A DNA stretch of 64,000 bases, from positions 1 through 64,000 of the forward strand of contig NZ_JAODTZ010000035.1 in assembly GCF_025399795.1 (NCBI RefSeq), in the 5' to 3' direction. The stretch comes from Streptomyces rhizosphaerihabitans. Lineage in GTDB: Bacteria > Actinomycetota > Actinomycetes > Streptomycetales > Streptomycetaceae. The position numbers and the translations under genes were made by a program. Position 1 is the first letter of the stretch. Each line of letters begins with the position of its first letter. The notes under the pieces are model-generated. The model worked only from the letters and a program-made list of their open reading frames with translations, did not search any database and was not told the DNA's origin. Below are positions 23,742 through 32,553 of this stretch, in pieces.

Positions 23742-24998
23742 TCAGCCCACCGTCCACTTCTGGTTGGCTCCGCCGCCGCACGTCCAGATCTGGAGCCGTG
23801 TGCCGTTGGCCGAGTTGTTGCCCGTGACGTCGAGACACTTGTTGGCCTGTGGGTTCACGATGTCGTGTGCCGCGGTGACCGTCCATTTCTGGTTGGGGCT
23901 TCCCGCGCAGTCCCACAGCTGGACCGTCGAGCCGTCCGCCGTACCGTTGCCGGTGACGTCCAGGCACTTGCCGAGCGCGCGGATCGTGCCGTCCGAGGAC
24001 ACGGTCCACTGCTGGGCACCGGTGCCGTTGCAGTCGTAGAGCTGTACGGGCGTGCCGTTGGCCGAGTTGGCGGCGGCCACGTCCACGCACTTGCCCGCGA
24101 GGCCCTTGATCGGACCGGCGGTGCCGCCCGAGCTGTCGCCCGTCGTCACCTTCACCTCGTCGACGACGAGCTGCTGCGGGAAGGCGGTGGAGCCGTCGGG
24201 GTCGCCGGGCCAGTATCCGCCGACCGCGAGGTTCAGGATCAGGAAGAACGGCTTGTTGAACACCCAGGTGTTGCCGCCAAGGTCGGCGGGCGTCCGCCGC
24301 TGGTAGACCGTGCCGTCCACCGACCAGGTGATCGAGTTCGGTGCCCAGTCGACCGCGAAGGTGTGGAAGGCGTCCGCGAAGGCCTGGCCGTTCGGCAGGG
24401 AGTACCCGGCGCCTATGCCCGCGGACCCGGAGTACCCCGGACCGTGGATCGTGCCGTGCACGGTCGACGGCTCGAAGCCGACGTTCTCCATGACGTCGAT
24501 CTCACCGGAGTTCGGCCAGCCGACCTGCCCGATGTCGCTGCCGAGCATCCAGAACGCCGGCCACATGCCCTGCCCGCGCGGGATCTTCATCCGGGCCTCG
24601 ACGTGACCGTACGCCGTGGTGAACTTCCCGGAGGTGTTCATCCGGGCCGAGGTGTACTGGCATGTGCCGTACCAGCATTGGTAGTTGGCCGGATTCTCCT
24701 TGCGGGCCGTGATCACCAGATGGCCCTGGCCGTCCAGCGCCGCGTTCTTGTTGCCCGACGTGTAGTACTGCCGTTCATGGTTGTTGACGTTGTCGCCGGT
24801 CTCCATCTGCCACTTGGAGGAGTCGACGGCCGAACCGGCGGGACCGTCGAAGGTGTCGTCGAACGTCACGGCCGCGGTGGCCGCGGCCGGACCCGCGTGG
24901 GCGGGAGCGACGACGGCCGAGGCGGAGGCGACGAGCGCGGCGGACAGCGCGGCGAAGAGGCATCTTCGGAGCAGGCGTGGGGAGTCCATGACTCTCAT
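23742..24998 (-). CDS. Secreted GH16 beta-glucanase with CBM13 lectin domain
   Basis: A 418-residue extracellular glycoside hydrolase. Residues 1-35 are a signal peptide (basic start, LFAALSAALVASASAVV, cleavage near AHA-G). The GH16 domain spans ~45-285 with the catalytic motif GEIDVMENVG (nucleophile E166, acid/base E171) and the WPAFWML strand before it, typical of endo-1,3-beta-glucanases. Residues ~294-418 form a ricin-type CBM13 trefoil with three QxW repeats (AQQWTV, NQKWTV, NQKWTV). It probably hydrolyses laminarin-like or fungal 1,3-glucans. ATG at 24998 or the fourth codon ATG may be the start; neither has a strong ribosome site. It stands alone between the stress cluster and a VanZ gene. 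Confidence 0.94.
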   Translation of the reverse strand: MRVMDSPRLLRRCLFAALSAALVASASAVVAPAHAGPAAATAAVTFDDTFDGPAGSAVDSSKWQMETGDNVNNHERQYYTSGNKNAALDGQGHLVITARKENPANYQCWYGTCQYTSARMNTSGKFTTAYGHVEARMKIPRGQGMWPAFWMLGSDIGQVGWPNSGEIDVMENVGFEPSTVHGTIHGPGYSGSAGIGAGYSLPNGQAFADAFHTFAVDWAPNSITWSVDGTVYQRRTPADLGGNTWVFNKPFFLILNLAVGGYWPGDPDGSTAFPQQLVVDEVKVTTGDSSGGTAGPIKGLAGKCVDVAAANSANGTPVQLYDCNGTGAQQWTVSSDGTIRALGKCLDVTGNGTADGSTVQLWDCAGSPNQKWTVTAAHDIVNPQANKCLDVTGNNSANGTRLQIWTCGGGANQKWTVG

Positions 24999-25125
24999 TT
25001 CCGTACGGCTGCCCTAGGGCGGGTGAGCCGACTGAGGTGGGGGGTGCATGCTTCGCCTCTTGATTTAAGGAGTGAGGTAACGGGGTGTCAATACTCTGGT
25101 ACGGACCAGTAGTTGGGGGGCTGCC

Positions 25126-25794
25126 TCAGGCGCGAAGACGCTTCCTGGGGTGTACCGCCCGCCCGAGCCGCCGACCCAGAAGCAGGTAACCCACCAGCGC
25201 CCCGGCCGTGTTGAGGATGACGTCGTCGATGTCGAAGGAACGTCCGGTGATGAGGGCTCCCTGGACGAGCTCGACCAGAAGCATGACCGCCGCGGTGAGT
25301 GCGAGGACGCGCAGGATTCCGCGGGTCTTCGGGAACACTACGGGCAGCAGCACTCCGAAGGGCACCCCGAGCACGAGGTTGCCGCCGATCTGCTTGACGG
25401 CGTCGCGCAGCTCCGGCTGGTCGAGATAGGCCCGCAGGGAGCGGCCGGGGTGAAGATTGTTGTGGATCAGTGCCGTGGACGCCGGTGACGGCTCCAGTGT
25501 CAGCCGGGCCAGCGCGACGGCGAACGCCACCATGGCCGCGAAGGCGATCAGTACGGCCAACAGCCGGAAGGGCAGCGCCAGGGCTCCGGTCTCCCGCGCG
25601 GGCTCCGGCGCGGGAGGCGGCTTCCTGCGGCCGAAGAACGACCGCGACTTCTCCGGCTTCCCCGGTCCGGACTTCGACGCCGGCTTGCTCCGCTCGGCCT
25701 TCGACGCGGGCTTCCCCTGGTCCGATCCGGACTTCGGCGCCGGCTTCCGGCGGCCGGCTTTCGCGGCACGTGCGCGCAACGCGGTGCGGACCAT
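25126..25794 (-). CDS. VanZ-like membrane protein
   Basis: A 222-residue protein. Residues 1-70 are cytoplasmic and very rich in Lys, Pro and Ser with short GKPASK-type repeats. Four membrane segments follow (LLAVLIAFAAMVAFAVALAR; NLVLGVPFGVLLPVVF; VLALTAAVMLLVELVQG; VILNTAGALVGYLLLG). The motif ELVQGALITGRSFDIDDVILNTAG is cut here to its two ends, ELVQ and DIDDVILNTAG, which are diagnostic for VanZ-like proteins. The ATG at 25794 follows GGGGAGGGG. The function of VanZ-like proteins outside teicoplanin resistance is unclear. Confidence 0.88.
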   Translation of the reverse strand: MVRTALRARAAKAGRRKPAPKSGSDQGKPASKAERSKPASKSGPGKPEKSRSFFGRRKPPPAPEPARETGALALPFRLLAVLIAFAAMVAFAVALARLTLEPSPASTALIHNNLHPGRSLRAYLDQPELRDAVKQIGGNLVLGVPFGVLLPVVFPKTRGILRVLALTAAVMLLVELVQGALITGRSFDIDDVILNTAGALVGYLLLGRRLGRAVHPRKRLRA

Positions 25795-26043
25795 GAGCCC
25801 CTCCCCATTTTCGAACTGCCCTCTGGTGCAGCCCGCATACCCCCGATGGGGCCGACGATGCCCGGGCGCTTCGGCGAACGGGAGGGCCTCGCGGCAACGG
25901 GGGCGCTTTTCGGCAAGGGAAGCCCTCAGAGCGGTCCGAACCGCGAGGGGGCGGCGGTACCGGCTGACCGGGTCGACCGCGGCGACCGCCCGGCTGGGTC
26001 GACCCTGCCTCGGTATACCGCCCCGCCCGCCCCGCCCCGCCTC

Positions 26044-26076
26044 ACCTCGGCCGAACCTGCGCTCGGCCGCCGAGGT
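26044..26076. terminator. Hairpin downstream of the cupin gene
   Basis: ACCTCGGC (26044-26051) pairs with GCCGAGGT (26069-26076), about 50 bases after the minus-strand cupin stop. The rest of 25795-26126 is GC-rich and shows no gene. Confidence 0.4.
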
Positions 26077-26126
26077 GTCCCACTCCGGGGAAGCGGAGAG
26101 TGCAGTGCCTGGGTCGCCCTGAGTGC

Positions 26127-26492
26127 CTAGGCGCCCTTCGCCTTCGCGTAGTCGGTGGCCATGCCTCCCGCGAAGTCGTATACGACGACCTGTTCGTCAC
26201 CCACGACCCAGGCGTCGTGCCCGGGCGGGCAGACGAAGACGTCGCCGGGTCCTACCTCGCCCTCGCCGCCGTCGTCCATGGTGAGGTGCATCCGTCCCTG
26301 AACCACATAGCCGTTGTGGTGGACCTCGCAGCTCTTCGTTCCCGCGATCGGGCCGACGGACTCGGACCAGCGCCAGCCCGGTTCGAAGGTTCCCACGGCG
26401 AAGTCGAGCCCGCTCATGTGGACCGCTTCGAGGTGGCCGCGCGGGAAATCGCGTCGCTCGTCGGGCTTGTCCACCGTCTTGATCTCCAGCAT
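26127..26492 (-). CDS. Cupin-domain protein
   Basis: A 121-residue single-domain cupin. The beta-barrel motifs are visible: WSESVGPIAGTKSCEVHHNGYVV fits the first cupin motif (given as its core CEVHHNGYV), and GPGDVFVCPPGHDAWVVGDE fits the second (core PPGHDAWV). Two adjacent His and a Glu suggest a metal site. The ATG at 26492 follows GGGAG and begins where the cupin fold begins; an upstream ATG at about 26522 and longer frames add only non-conserved residues. Substrate unknown. Confidence 0.82.
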   Translation of the reverse strand: MLEIKTVDKPDERRDFPRGHLEAVHMSGLDFAVGTFEPGWRWSESVGPIAGTKSCEVHHNGYVVQGRMHLTMDDGGEGEVGPGDVFVCPPGHDAWVVGDEQVVVYDFAGGMATDYAKAKGA

Positions 26493-26578
26493 GACGGCTC
26501 CCTTCCGTTTCCCCTTTTCCATCGTCTGCCCGCCAGGAGGGGACTGCCATCCGGAGGGCCGCCTCCGGGACGGCCGCA

Positions 26579-26613
26579 GGCGCCGGGTGCGACCGCCGGC
26601 TCGCCCCGGCGCC
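26579..26613. terminator. Hairpin downstream of the DUF4230 gene
   Basis: GGCGCCGGG (26579-26587) pairs with CCCGGCGCC (26605-26613), 43 bases after the minus-strand stop at 26656. No T run. Confidence 0.45.
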
Positions 26614-26655
26614 GTCGGCACCGCCCGGGCTCGGGCACAGTGGGCCCGCCCGGAC

Positions 26656-27306
26656 TCAGGCACCGTAGGTGACCGTCACTTCCTTGAAACCGAGGGAGTG
26701 CAACAGGCCTTCGAGCATGCCGGTGGTGTTCTCCTCGGCCCGGGCGGTGAGGCGGCTGTCCTGTGCGGCCTTGCCGATGTGTTTGGCCGCGAGCCGCTGC
26801 ACGGCCCGTTCGTCGTTCGGGTTGTCCGAGAACACGTCGCCGATCCGGTCGAGGAGACCGCGCTGCTTGGAGACGGCGTAGGAGTGGTCGGGGTCGAGGG
26901 CGGGTTTGCCCAGTGCCGCGTGCGGCAGACGGAGCGTGGCCGACGTACGGTCACCGTTGACCGTCACGTCCTTCTGGCCGATGCGCCCGAGGTCGACATA
27001 GGCGTCGACGGTGCCGGCCCCCACGTACAGCGTGCGGGTGCCGCGGATCGCGTCCGGCAGGTATTTTGCGTCCTTCTCCAGGTCCACGACCACCTGGAAG
27101 TTGCCGGACGCGGCGTCGTAACGGCTCATGTCCTGGATGGACTTGAGGAGCGTGGGGCCCGAATTGTCATGGCTCTCCGTGCCGAACAGATCGCGCAGCC
27201 CCGGCAGAACGGCCAGCCGCAGCCCGGCGAAGAGCACCACGAGCACCAGCACGAAGGCGGAGAGCACCTTCGCCCAACCGGGCATGCGTTTGATGGGCGT
27301 CGTCAT
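26656..27306 (-). CDS. DUF4230 protein with N-terminal membrane anchor
   Basis: A 216-residue protein with one membrane helix at residues ~12-32 (VLSAFVLVLVVLFAGLRLAV), the rest probably outside the cell. The body begins with LLKSIQDMSRYDAASGNFQVV and contains FGTES, LYVGAGTVDAYVDLG and the DUF4230-typical C-terminal part that ends in LEGLLHSLGFKEVTVTYG. The ATG at 27306 has AAGGAGG nine bases upstream; the same frame stays open for a further 540 bases without similarity. Function unknown. It is divergent from the S-4TM gene and marks the left edge of the island. Confidence 0.82.
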   Translation of the reverse strand: MTTPIKRMPGWAKVLSAFVLVLVVLFAGLRLAVLPGLRDLFGTESHDNSGPTLLKSIQDMSRYDAASGNFQVVVDLEKDAKYLPDAIRGTRTLYVGAGTVDAYVDLGRIGQKDVTVNGDRTSATLRLPHAALGKPALDPDHSYAVSKQRGLLDRIGDVFSDNPNDERAVQRLAAKHIGKAAQDSRLTARAEENTTGMLEGLLHSLGFKEVTVTYGA

Positions 27307-27640
27307 GTCGACGGTCCTCCTTTCAACCGTCCGTATACCCCCCCAAGCCCATTGGCAGGCCACCCGGTTGGCTTGCGACTTGGGGTGCGTGACCTCTCGG
27401 GCAGGTGGCCGAGTTCTGCTCATCCGGTGGGCGGGGGAGGGCCTGGTGGGACGGCCTCGAACGAGTTGAGGACCCCTCGGGTCCATGGTCTGCTGGTGGG
27501 ACGGCAATCGGCGATGGCCCGGATGGTGGATCGAAGGGCGGCTCGCTATCCAGGCGGCGGAACTCCATCGTGAGTTCTCGACAAAAGGCCGGCGGTGAAA
27601 GACAGTTGGAACAGCGTCTGCCGCATGACGGGGGGAAGCC
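27307..27640. other. Gene-free stretch at the left edge of the conflict island
   Basis: A 334-base intergenic region between divergent genes. I see no convincing gene, strong hairpin or repeat. It must hold the promoters of both the DUF4230 gene and the first island gene. Base composition shifts here from very GC-rich to the more moderate GC of the island. Confidence 0.5.
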
Positions 27641-28540
27641 GTGGTGGATGGTTCGTCGCCTACGTTGATCGTTTCTCCGGTGCTGAGGGAGCAGAACCAG
27701 TCCGATGCACTGGTTCGGTTGCGCGCCATGTCGGTGTCGCACAAGAGAGCGCAGCGCCTTGCGGCGCTGAGCGCCTGGTGTTCTGTGCTGCTCGCTGCTG
27801 CCGGTTGCGCGGCATCATTTGTGACGAGTCTGGTGGGCGTCGTTGCCATCGCCGGTTCGGTCTGGGCTGTTGTTTATTCGACAGTGTTCTCTTCGTGGGT
27901 GGATTCTGCAGCAAGGCGGGCGGCTTACGTCCAGGAGTTGTTGGACGTTCGGCTTTTTCGCCTGTCGTGGAATTCGGTACTCGCGGGCGAGGAGCCTTTG
28001 TCGCACGAGGTGAATGCGCTCAGTAGGCGCTTCTCCGGGGAGGAAGAGGAGATCCGCGACTACTATGAGATTCCGGATCTGCCGTACCCCTATGACGTGA
28101 TTGCTTGTCAGCTTCAGAATCTGGGGTGGGGTGCACGTATTCGCCGCCGCTATGCGCGGGCTGTGGTAGGGGTGACCTGTGTCTGGGGTGTTGCCGGTCT
28201 GGTGGTCGCTTTGTCTGCGCATTTCGACTTGGGCGAAGCCTTGGTGAGATGGTATGTGCCATCCCTCGCAGCATTGCTGTTGGGAGTCACCACCGTGCGC
28301 ACTCAGTGGGCGGTCGCTGCTGAGAGGGAGCGTGTGCTGTCCTTGGTACGAGGCCGCATAGCGGCGGGTGGCGGAGAAGCTGACTTGCTGAGACTGGCGC
28401 GGCAGGTGCAGGACGTGATCTTTCTTTCGAGGCAGACCTACACCCGGGTTCCGAACTGGTTCTTCCGTCAGTACCAGGCTTCCGATCGTGCTGACTTCCT
28501 CGCGGCGATGCGTGAATTGCGTGATCAAGTAGGGCGATAG
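27641..28540 (+). CDS. S-4TM family putative pore-forming effector
   Basis: A 299-residue membrane protein. After REQNQSDALVRLRAMSVSHK two adjacent membrane helices follow (residues ~40-85). A soluble segment with LFRLSWN, SHEVNALSRRF, EIRDYYEIPDLP and IACQLQNLGW then precedes two more helices (~175-230) and a helical tail. This order and these motifs match the S-4TM family, predicted by Aravind and colleagues to be pore-forming effectors of nucleotide- or NTPase-controlled conflict systems. GTG at 27641 has GGGGGAA upstream; a second GTG follows directly. First plus-strand gene of the island; GC is lower than in flanking genes. Cell killing by membrane disruption is a family-level prediction. 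Confidence 0.8.
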   Translation: MVDGSSPTLIVSPVLREQNQSDALVRLRAMSVSHKRAQRLAALSAWCSVLLAAAGCAASFVTSLVGVVAIAGSVWAVVYSTVFSSWVDSAARRAAYVQELLDVRLFRLSWNSVLAGEEPLSHEVNALSRRFSGEEEEIRDYYEIPDLPYPYDVIACQLQNLGWGARIRRRYARAVVGVTCVWGVAGLVVALSAHFDLGEALVRWYVPSLAALLLGVTTVRTQWAVAAERERVLSLVRGRIAAGGGEADLLRLARQVQDVIFLSRQTYTRVPNWFFRQYQASDRADFLAAMRELRDQVGR

Positions 28541-28670
28541 TGAAGACCGTGGCTCCGGACGTGCCAGGGCGTGGTGGTGCGCGACTGAAGTGCTCGCGCG
28601 CGACAGGCTTCCGTCGCTTGCAGGTCCCTCTTACGTTGGGTGGTGCGTGACGTGGTTACGGGAGGGCTGC

Positions 28671-30269
28671 GTGGCCGCGTTCTCTGACCGTTCGGTTGTT
28701 ACTGCCAGGCTGGGCAGCGGCGTTGTCCGAGGCTTGCTCGACTGGGCTGAACTCAACGATCTGTCGGTTGATTTGAGTCTGCCGTCCTGGTCCCCGCCCG
28801 GCAGGGGCTATACGGGTGCCCTTTTGGAGGCGTTGGAGGTTGCCCCGCCCGCGCGCGTGGTGATCTTGAAGGTGTTGCCGGCAGGGCCCCATCGGGGGGA
28901 GCCAGGACGTCACACTCGTGCCCTGCGGACATCTCCTCCGGACTTCGCCGAGAAACATTTGGTCGAACTGCCTTTCGCACCGTATCCCTTGGAGGGCGGT
29001 GGCGCGCTGATGTTCCAGGGTGTGGCGGGCGATGGGCTCCGCGACATGGCGCCTATACGCGTGTTGGGCGGGGACGACTTTGCACTGGCGTGCATTGACG
29101 TAGTGAGGGGGCTGCTCACCGAGTGGAACACAACGCCAAGGCGCCCACGGCGGATGCGGGCATCAGCTTTTCTGCAGTCGGAGTTACGAGCTGCCTGGTC
29201 GGGCGGGGCGTCGCTGGAGCAGGCGCGAGAGCGTGCCGGGCTCTCGGGTTCGGATGTTCCCTGGTTCGAAGCGGGTGGACGGCGTTTGCCCAATCCGTTC
29301 CTGCTGGTCACCGGTGGCCACTCGGAGTTCGATGATCCTGAGGTGTCGGTGCTCACAGGGCTGACGCACGGTGACCTTCATCTGGACAATGTGCTGGTCC
29401 CCAGGCGCCGAGGCGTGCTGCTGCCGCAGGAGTACCGCCTCATCGATCTGTGCAGTTTCACCTCGGACGGTGCGCTGACGCGAGATGTGGCCATGCTGCT
29501 GCTGTCAGCTCTTGTGCCGGTGCTGCAGGAGCCGTTGTCGGCTCGTCAGGAGTTGTTGCTGCTCGACTATGTTGTCCGTCCGCAGGAGGCTCACCTTTCT
29601 GATCTGCCGCACGGAGCAGCTGCTCGGGTCGACTGTGTGAGGGACACGGCTGCTGGCCTGATGGGCGGTTGGCGCGAGCCGTGGGCTGATCAGTTGCTCC
29701 TTTCTCTTGTCGCGGGGGCTCTCGCTTTCACGACGTTCACGAGCCTTGGTCCGGGGGTCAGGCAGTGGTACCTGCGTCTGGCCGCGCATGCAGGGGGTGA
29801 GCTGCTTGAATCGCGCGCGTTCCCGTACGCGAAGCAGTCGTCCGTCGCGGGGGGCCCGCCAGCGCCATCGGCGGCTTTGCGGGGCGAGGAGCCTGCGGCC
29901 GACGAGAGCACCGCTATCCGGCCGATTGCGGCGGAGGTGCGACGGACGGGTGGCCATCTGGACTCGGGGCAGCGCAGGGCCCTCGTTCTGGCTCTCGAGG
30001 CTGTCCCTGCGATGGCTGATCCTGGTTCACGAGCGGTAGTTCTGCGGATGTTGCCTCCCGAAGTGGCCACGAGTATCCCGAGGTCTCCGATTACGAGGGT
30101 TGAGCTCTTGGGCGTTGTTGAGACGTGTCTGGCCTTCCCGGAGGGACTGGCGGAGCTGTGGGAGGCGATCAGTACTGTGGATGCCGGGACGCGCAGCCTT
30201 GAGGTGCTCCACGGTGTTCTGGAGCGAATGTCTGTGTTTCGAGGGGTGACGGAGAACGGCCATGGCTGA
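28671..30269 (+). CDS. Kinase-fold phosphotransferase with C-terminal EAD2-like domain
   Basis: About 532 residues. The frame is open from a GTG at 28590, but GGGAGG (28660-28665) five bases before the GTG at 28671 favours the later start. The N-lobe has VVILKVLPAG (candidate ATP-binding Lys). The catalytic loop is THGDLHLDNVLV (bases 29364-29399) and the metal-binding Asp is in RLIDLCSF, so an active aminoglycoside-phosphotransferase-like kinase fold is likely. The last ~110 residues (LVLALEAVPAMADPGSRAVV, then LPPEVATSIPRSP, then VETCLAFPEGLAELWEAIS) match the effector-associated domain 2 pattern, a death-like adaptor known from VMAP systems. It should dock onto an EAD-bearing partner. The substrate is unknown. 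Confidence 0.75.
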   Translation: MAAFSDRSVVTARLGSGVVRGLLDWAELNDLSVDLSLPSWSPPGRGYTGALLEALEVAPPARVVILKVLPAGPHRGEPGRHTRALRTSPPDFAEKHLVELPFAPYPLEGGGALMFQGVAGDGLRDMAPIRVLGGDDFALACIDVVRGLLTEWNTTPRRPRRMRASAFLQSELRAAWSGGASLEQARERAGLSGSDVPWFEAGGRRLPNPFLLVTGGHSEFDDPEVSVLTGLTHGDLHLDNVLVPRRRGVLLPQEYRLIDLCSFTSDGALTRDVAMLLLSALVPVLQEPLSARQELLLLDYVVRPQEAHLSDLPHGAAARVDCVRDTAAGLMGGWREPWADQLLLSLVAGALAFTTFTSLGPGVRQWYLRLAAHAGGELLESRAFPYAKQSSVAGGPPAPSAALRGEEPAADESTAIRPIAAEVRRTGGHLDSGQRRALVLALEAVPAMADPGSRAVVLRMLPPEVATSIPRSPITRVELLGVVETCLAFPEGLAELWEAISTVDAGTRSLEVLHGVLERMSVFRGVTENGHG

Positions 30270-30369
30270 GGGCCCGTTTTCGACGCGGGGTTTCCGGTCA
30301 TGCGGCACTGGGACATCATGAAGGCGCAGGCAAGGGCCGTCAGGCCCGCAGAAGGGAGAGCCGCGGGGC

Positions 30370-30549
30370 ATGGATCAGACAGCGTCAGCCATTGAGTCGG
30401 AGCTATTGGATCTTTCACAGTTGACCTTGGGGGATGTGTGGACATGTCGGCGCGGCGTTGAGTGGCAGGAAATGGAGCGGCGACTCCTGCACGAGTTCGC
30501 CAACCCGTCCGTGTTCGCGGGTGACCCCAAAAGCAGTGCGTCCATGTGA
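30370..30549 (+). CDS. Candidate RiPP precursor peptide, fxsA-like
   Basis: A 59-residue peptide with an ATG at 30370 and GGGAG about 12 bases upstream. The segment ESELLDLSQLTLGD (residues 9-22) resembles the leader motif of fxsA-type precursors (LLDLSxLxLxxL). The C-terminal part holds RRGVEWQEMERRLLHEFANP and ends DPKSSASM, so the usual FxSxx end is absent. It lies 36 bases before the HExxH peptide hydroxylase gene, the expected position of a substrate peptide. No radical SAM maturase is in the island. The call depends on motif and context; a chance frame cannot be excluded. Confidence 0.55.
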   Translation: MDQTASAIESELLDLSQLTLGDVWTCRRGVEWQEMERRLLHEFANPSVFAGDPKSSASM

Positions 30550-30585
30550 GGCCGAGACTCGGACTGTGATCATGGAGGCTCATCG

Positions 30586-32535
30586 GTGCGTGGCTTCTCT
30601 GTGCCCTCGGGCTGGCCGGCTGACCGGGTCCCGCGGCATGGGCTACCGCCGCGACACTTCGATGCGCTTGCTGAAGGTGGAGGCGGTAGCGCCGTCCTCG
30701 CGCATCTGTGGGATTCCGAGCGGAGCCACCGTTTGGTGCTTCTCGGCCTGCTGACTGCCGCGGCGGGGCGGCGGCCGGACGCCGGTGGTCCGCTGTCGGG
30801 GATCGATGAGGCGTGGGATCTGCTGGTTGCTTCTGAACGGCGAAGCAGCACGGTTGCTGACGAATTGCTCCTGCTGCCGGAAACGGGACGCTGGCTTCGT
30901 CATTGCTTGCAGCGCCTTCAGGAGCCCCCTCGTCTGCGGGAGCATGACGAGCCTCCATTATGGGTGGATGTCGGGCATCTGCATCTGCTTGCCGCTGTAG
31001 CGGCGGTTCGCACGGGGCTGTCGTTCAGTCTGCAAGTCCCCGCTCGTCATGGTCGGATTTGGTTTCCAACGCTTGGATGTGCCTCGGTCCGTGGTGAAGT
31101 GACGTCGTGGCAGGCTGCGGATGCTCTGTACGAGGCTGAGACGTTGTCCGTCGGTCTTGCCGGGGACGCGGGTAAGGGACAGGACCCGGTTCTGGTCAGG
31201 TTGGCGGAGAGCCGGCCCGATGCTGATTGGCATGAGCCTCGGTTCGTGTCGGTGGACCTGCCGGATGGGCCACGGCAGATCCTGTTTCACGATCTGGGTC
31301 CCTACCGGATGCAGCCGGATACCGAACGTTTGGCGTTCGGGGCGACTTCCGAGGACGAACTGGGGCGCTGGCGCGATCTGTTGCAGCGGGCCTGGCCGTT
31401 GCTGGCGCGGGTCGATCCGAGAGCTGCCGAAGATGTGAGTTCGTGTCTGCGTTCCATCGAGCCGCTACCGCCGGCGCTGCCGTTTCGCTGGTACAGCGCC
31501 ACTATGGAAGACGGAATGGGCGGGATGGCGGCGTCCGAGCCGACGGGAGCGGAGCCCGCAGCCGCTGCTCAATTCGCGTCGATCCTCACTCACGAAATCC
31601 AGCACAGCAAGCTCAGCGCGCTGCTGCACATGTACTCGCTGCATGTCCCCGATGCATCGCATGGTCTCTATGCCCCGTGGCGAGATGACCCGAGGCCTTT
31701 GCGCGGGATGCTGCACGGCGTGTACGCCTTCACGGGAGTGGCGCGCTTCTGGCGGGGCTATGTCCTCAACGGCTGTCCTGCGGAGGAGGAGGCGTTGGCT
31801 TCCTTCGAGTTCGCGCTTCGTCGGTGTCAGCTACTGCGGGTTCTGCCGAGGCTGAACGAAGACGAAAGGCTGACCGCCCTGGGCCGCCGGGTGGTGAGTC
31901 GGCTCCTGGAAGTGGTTGAGCAGTGGCAGGGCGAACAGGTGCGGGCGGACAGCCTGGAGCAGGCCGGAAGAGCTGCCAATGACCACTGGATGAGCTGGCG
32001 AGCCCATCATCTTCTGCCCGACGCCCGGTTCGTGGCCGCCCTGGCTGATGAGTGGGCCAATGGCGATCTTGATCCTGCAACGGTCACTCACGGGTGGGCG
32101 TACCCGGAGCCGCGGTTGAGGACGGATCCGACCGCGCGCCATTTGGATGCCCGAGCGGTGCTGATGCGGGTGCGGATGATGCGGAGCACGGCCCGGGAGC
32201 TGTCGGTCGGCGGCGTGGAGGGCCTTGTTCGAGGTGCGCGGCGGGGAGATCTGTACTTGTTGAGCGGCAATAACGATTCTGCCCAGCGGCTCTACACGGC
32301 TGAGATCGCCGGAGTGCCCCTGCCGGCCCAGGCACCTGGAGTGGTGTGGGCCGGGCTGGGGCTCGCTCTGGAGGGTCGGTCCGACCGAACGTGGGCTGCG
32401 CGCGCCCTGTCGGTCTTTCCGGAACTGGTTCGCCACGTCTATGCGGCGATCGGCACTGGTGATGAGTCGCGGCCCGATCCGGCTGCCGTGGCTGACTGGC
32501 TGGGGCGCACGGTGGCGCCTTCGCCCAGGGCGTGA
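30586..32535 (+). CDS. HExxH-motif protein, candidate aKG-type peptide beta-hydroxylase
   Basis: A 649-residue protein. The signature LTHEIQHSKLSALLHMYSLH carries the HExxH metal motif (H336, E337, H340). It is followed by YAPWRDDPRPLRGMLHGVYAF and GVARFWRGY, the pattern of the HEXXH-domain family annotated as alpha-ketoglutarate-dependent peptide beta-hydroxylases linked to FxSxx-type RiPPs. Residues ~95-150 (LLLLPETGRWLRHCLQRL; HLHLLAAVAAVRTG) also fit the N-terminal family region. GTG at 30586 has GGAGG seven bases upstream. It ends 18 bases before the stop of the converging vWA/NB-ARC gene. If the family is right it hydroxylates residues of the peptide encoded just upstream; a peptidase is the alternative. 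Confidence 0.75.
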   Translation: MRGFSVPSGWPADRVPRHGLPPRHFDALAEGGGGSAVLAHLWDSERSHRLVLLGLLTAAAGRRPDAGGPLSGIDEAWDLLVASERRSSTVADELLLLPETGRWLRHCLQRLQEPPRLREHDEPPLWVDVGHLHLLAAVAAVRTGLSFSLQVPARHGRIWFPTLGCASVRGEVTSWQAADALYEAETLSVGLAGDAGKGQDPVLVRLAESRPDADWHEPRFVSVDLPDGPRQILFHDLGPYRMQPDTERLAFGATSEDELGRWRDLLQRAWPLLARVDPRAAEDVSSCLRSIEPLPPALPFRWYSATMEDGMGGMAASEPTGAEPAAAAQFASILTHEIQHSKLSALLHMYSLHVPDASHGLYAPWRDDPRPLRGMLHGVYAFTGVARFWRGYVLNGCPAEEEALASFEFALRRCQLLRVLPRLNEDERLTALGRRVVSRLLEVVEQWQGEQVRADSLEQAGRAANDHWMSWRAHHLLPDARFVAALADEWANGDLDPATVTHGWAYPEPRLRTDPTARHLDARAVLMRVRMMRSTARELSVGGVEGLVRGARRGDLYLLSGNNDSAQRLYTAEIAGVPLPAQAPGVVWAGLGLALEGRSDRTWAARALSVFPELVRHVYAAIGTGDESRPDPAAVADWLGRTVAPSPRA

Positions 32536-32553
32536 CCAGGACCGCTTCGGCGT

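Noticed and set aside
23627..23827. Small plus-strand frame in the AT-rich stretch after the stress proteins
   Set aside because: No ribosome site, overlaps the end of the glucanase gene in antisense, no similarity.
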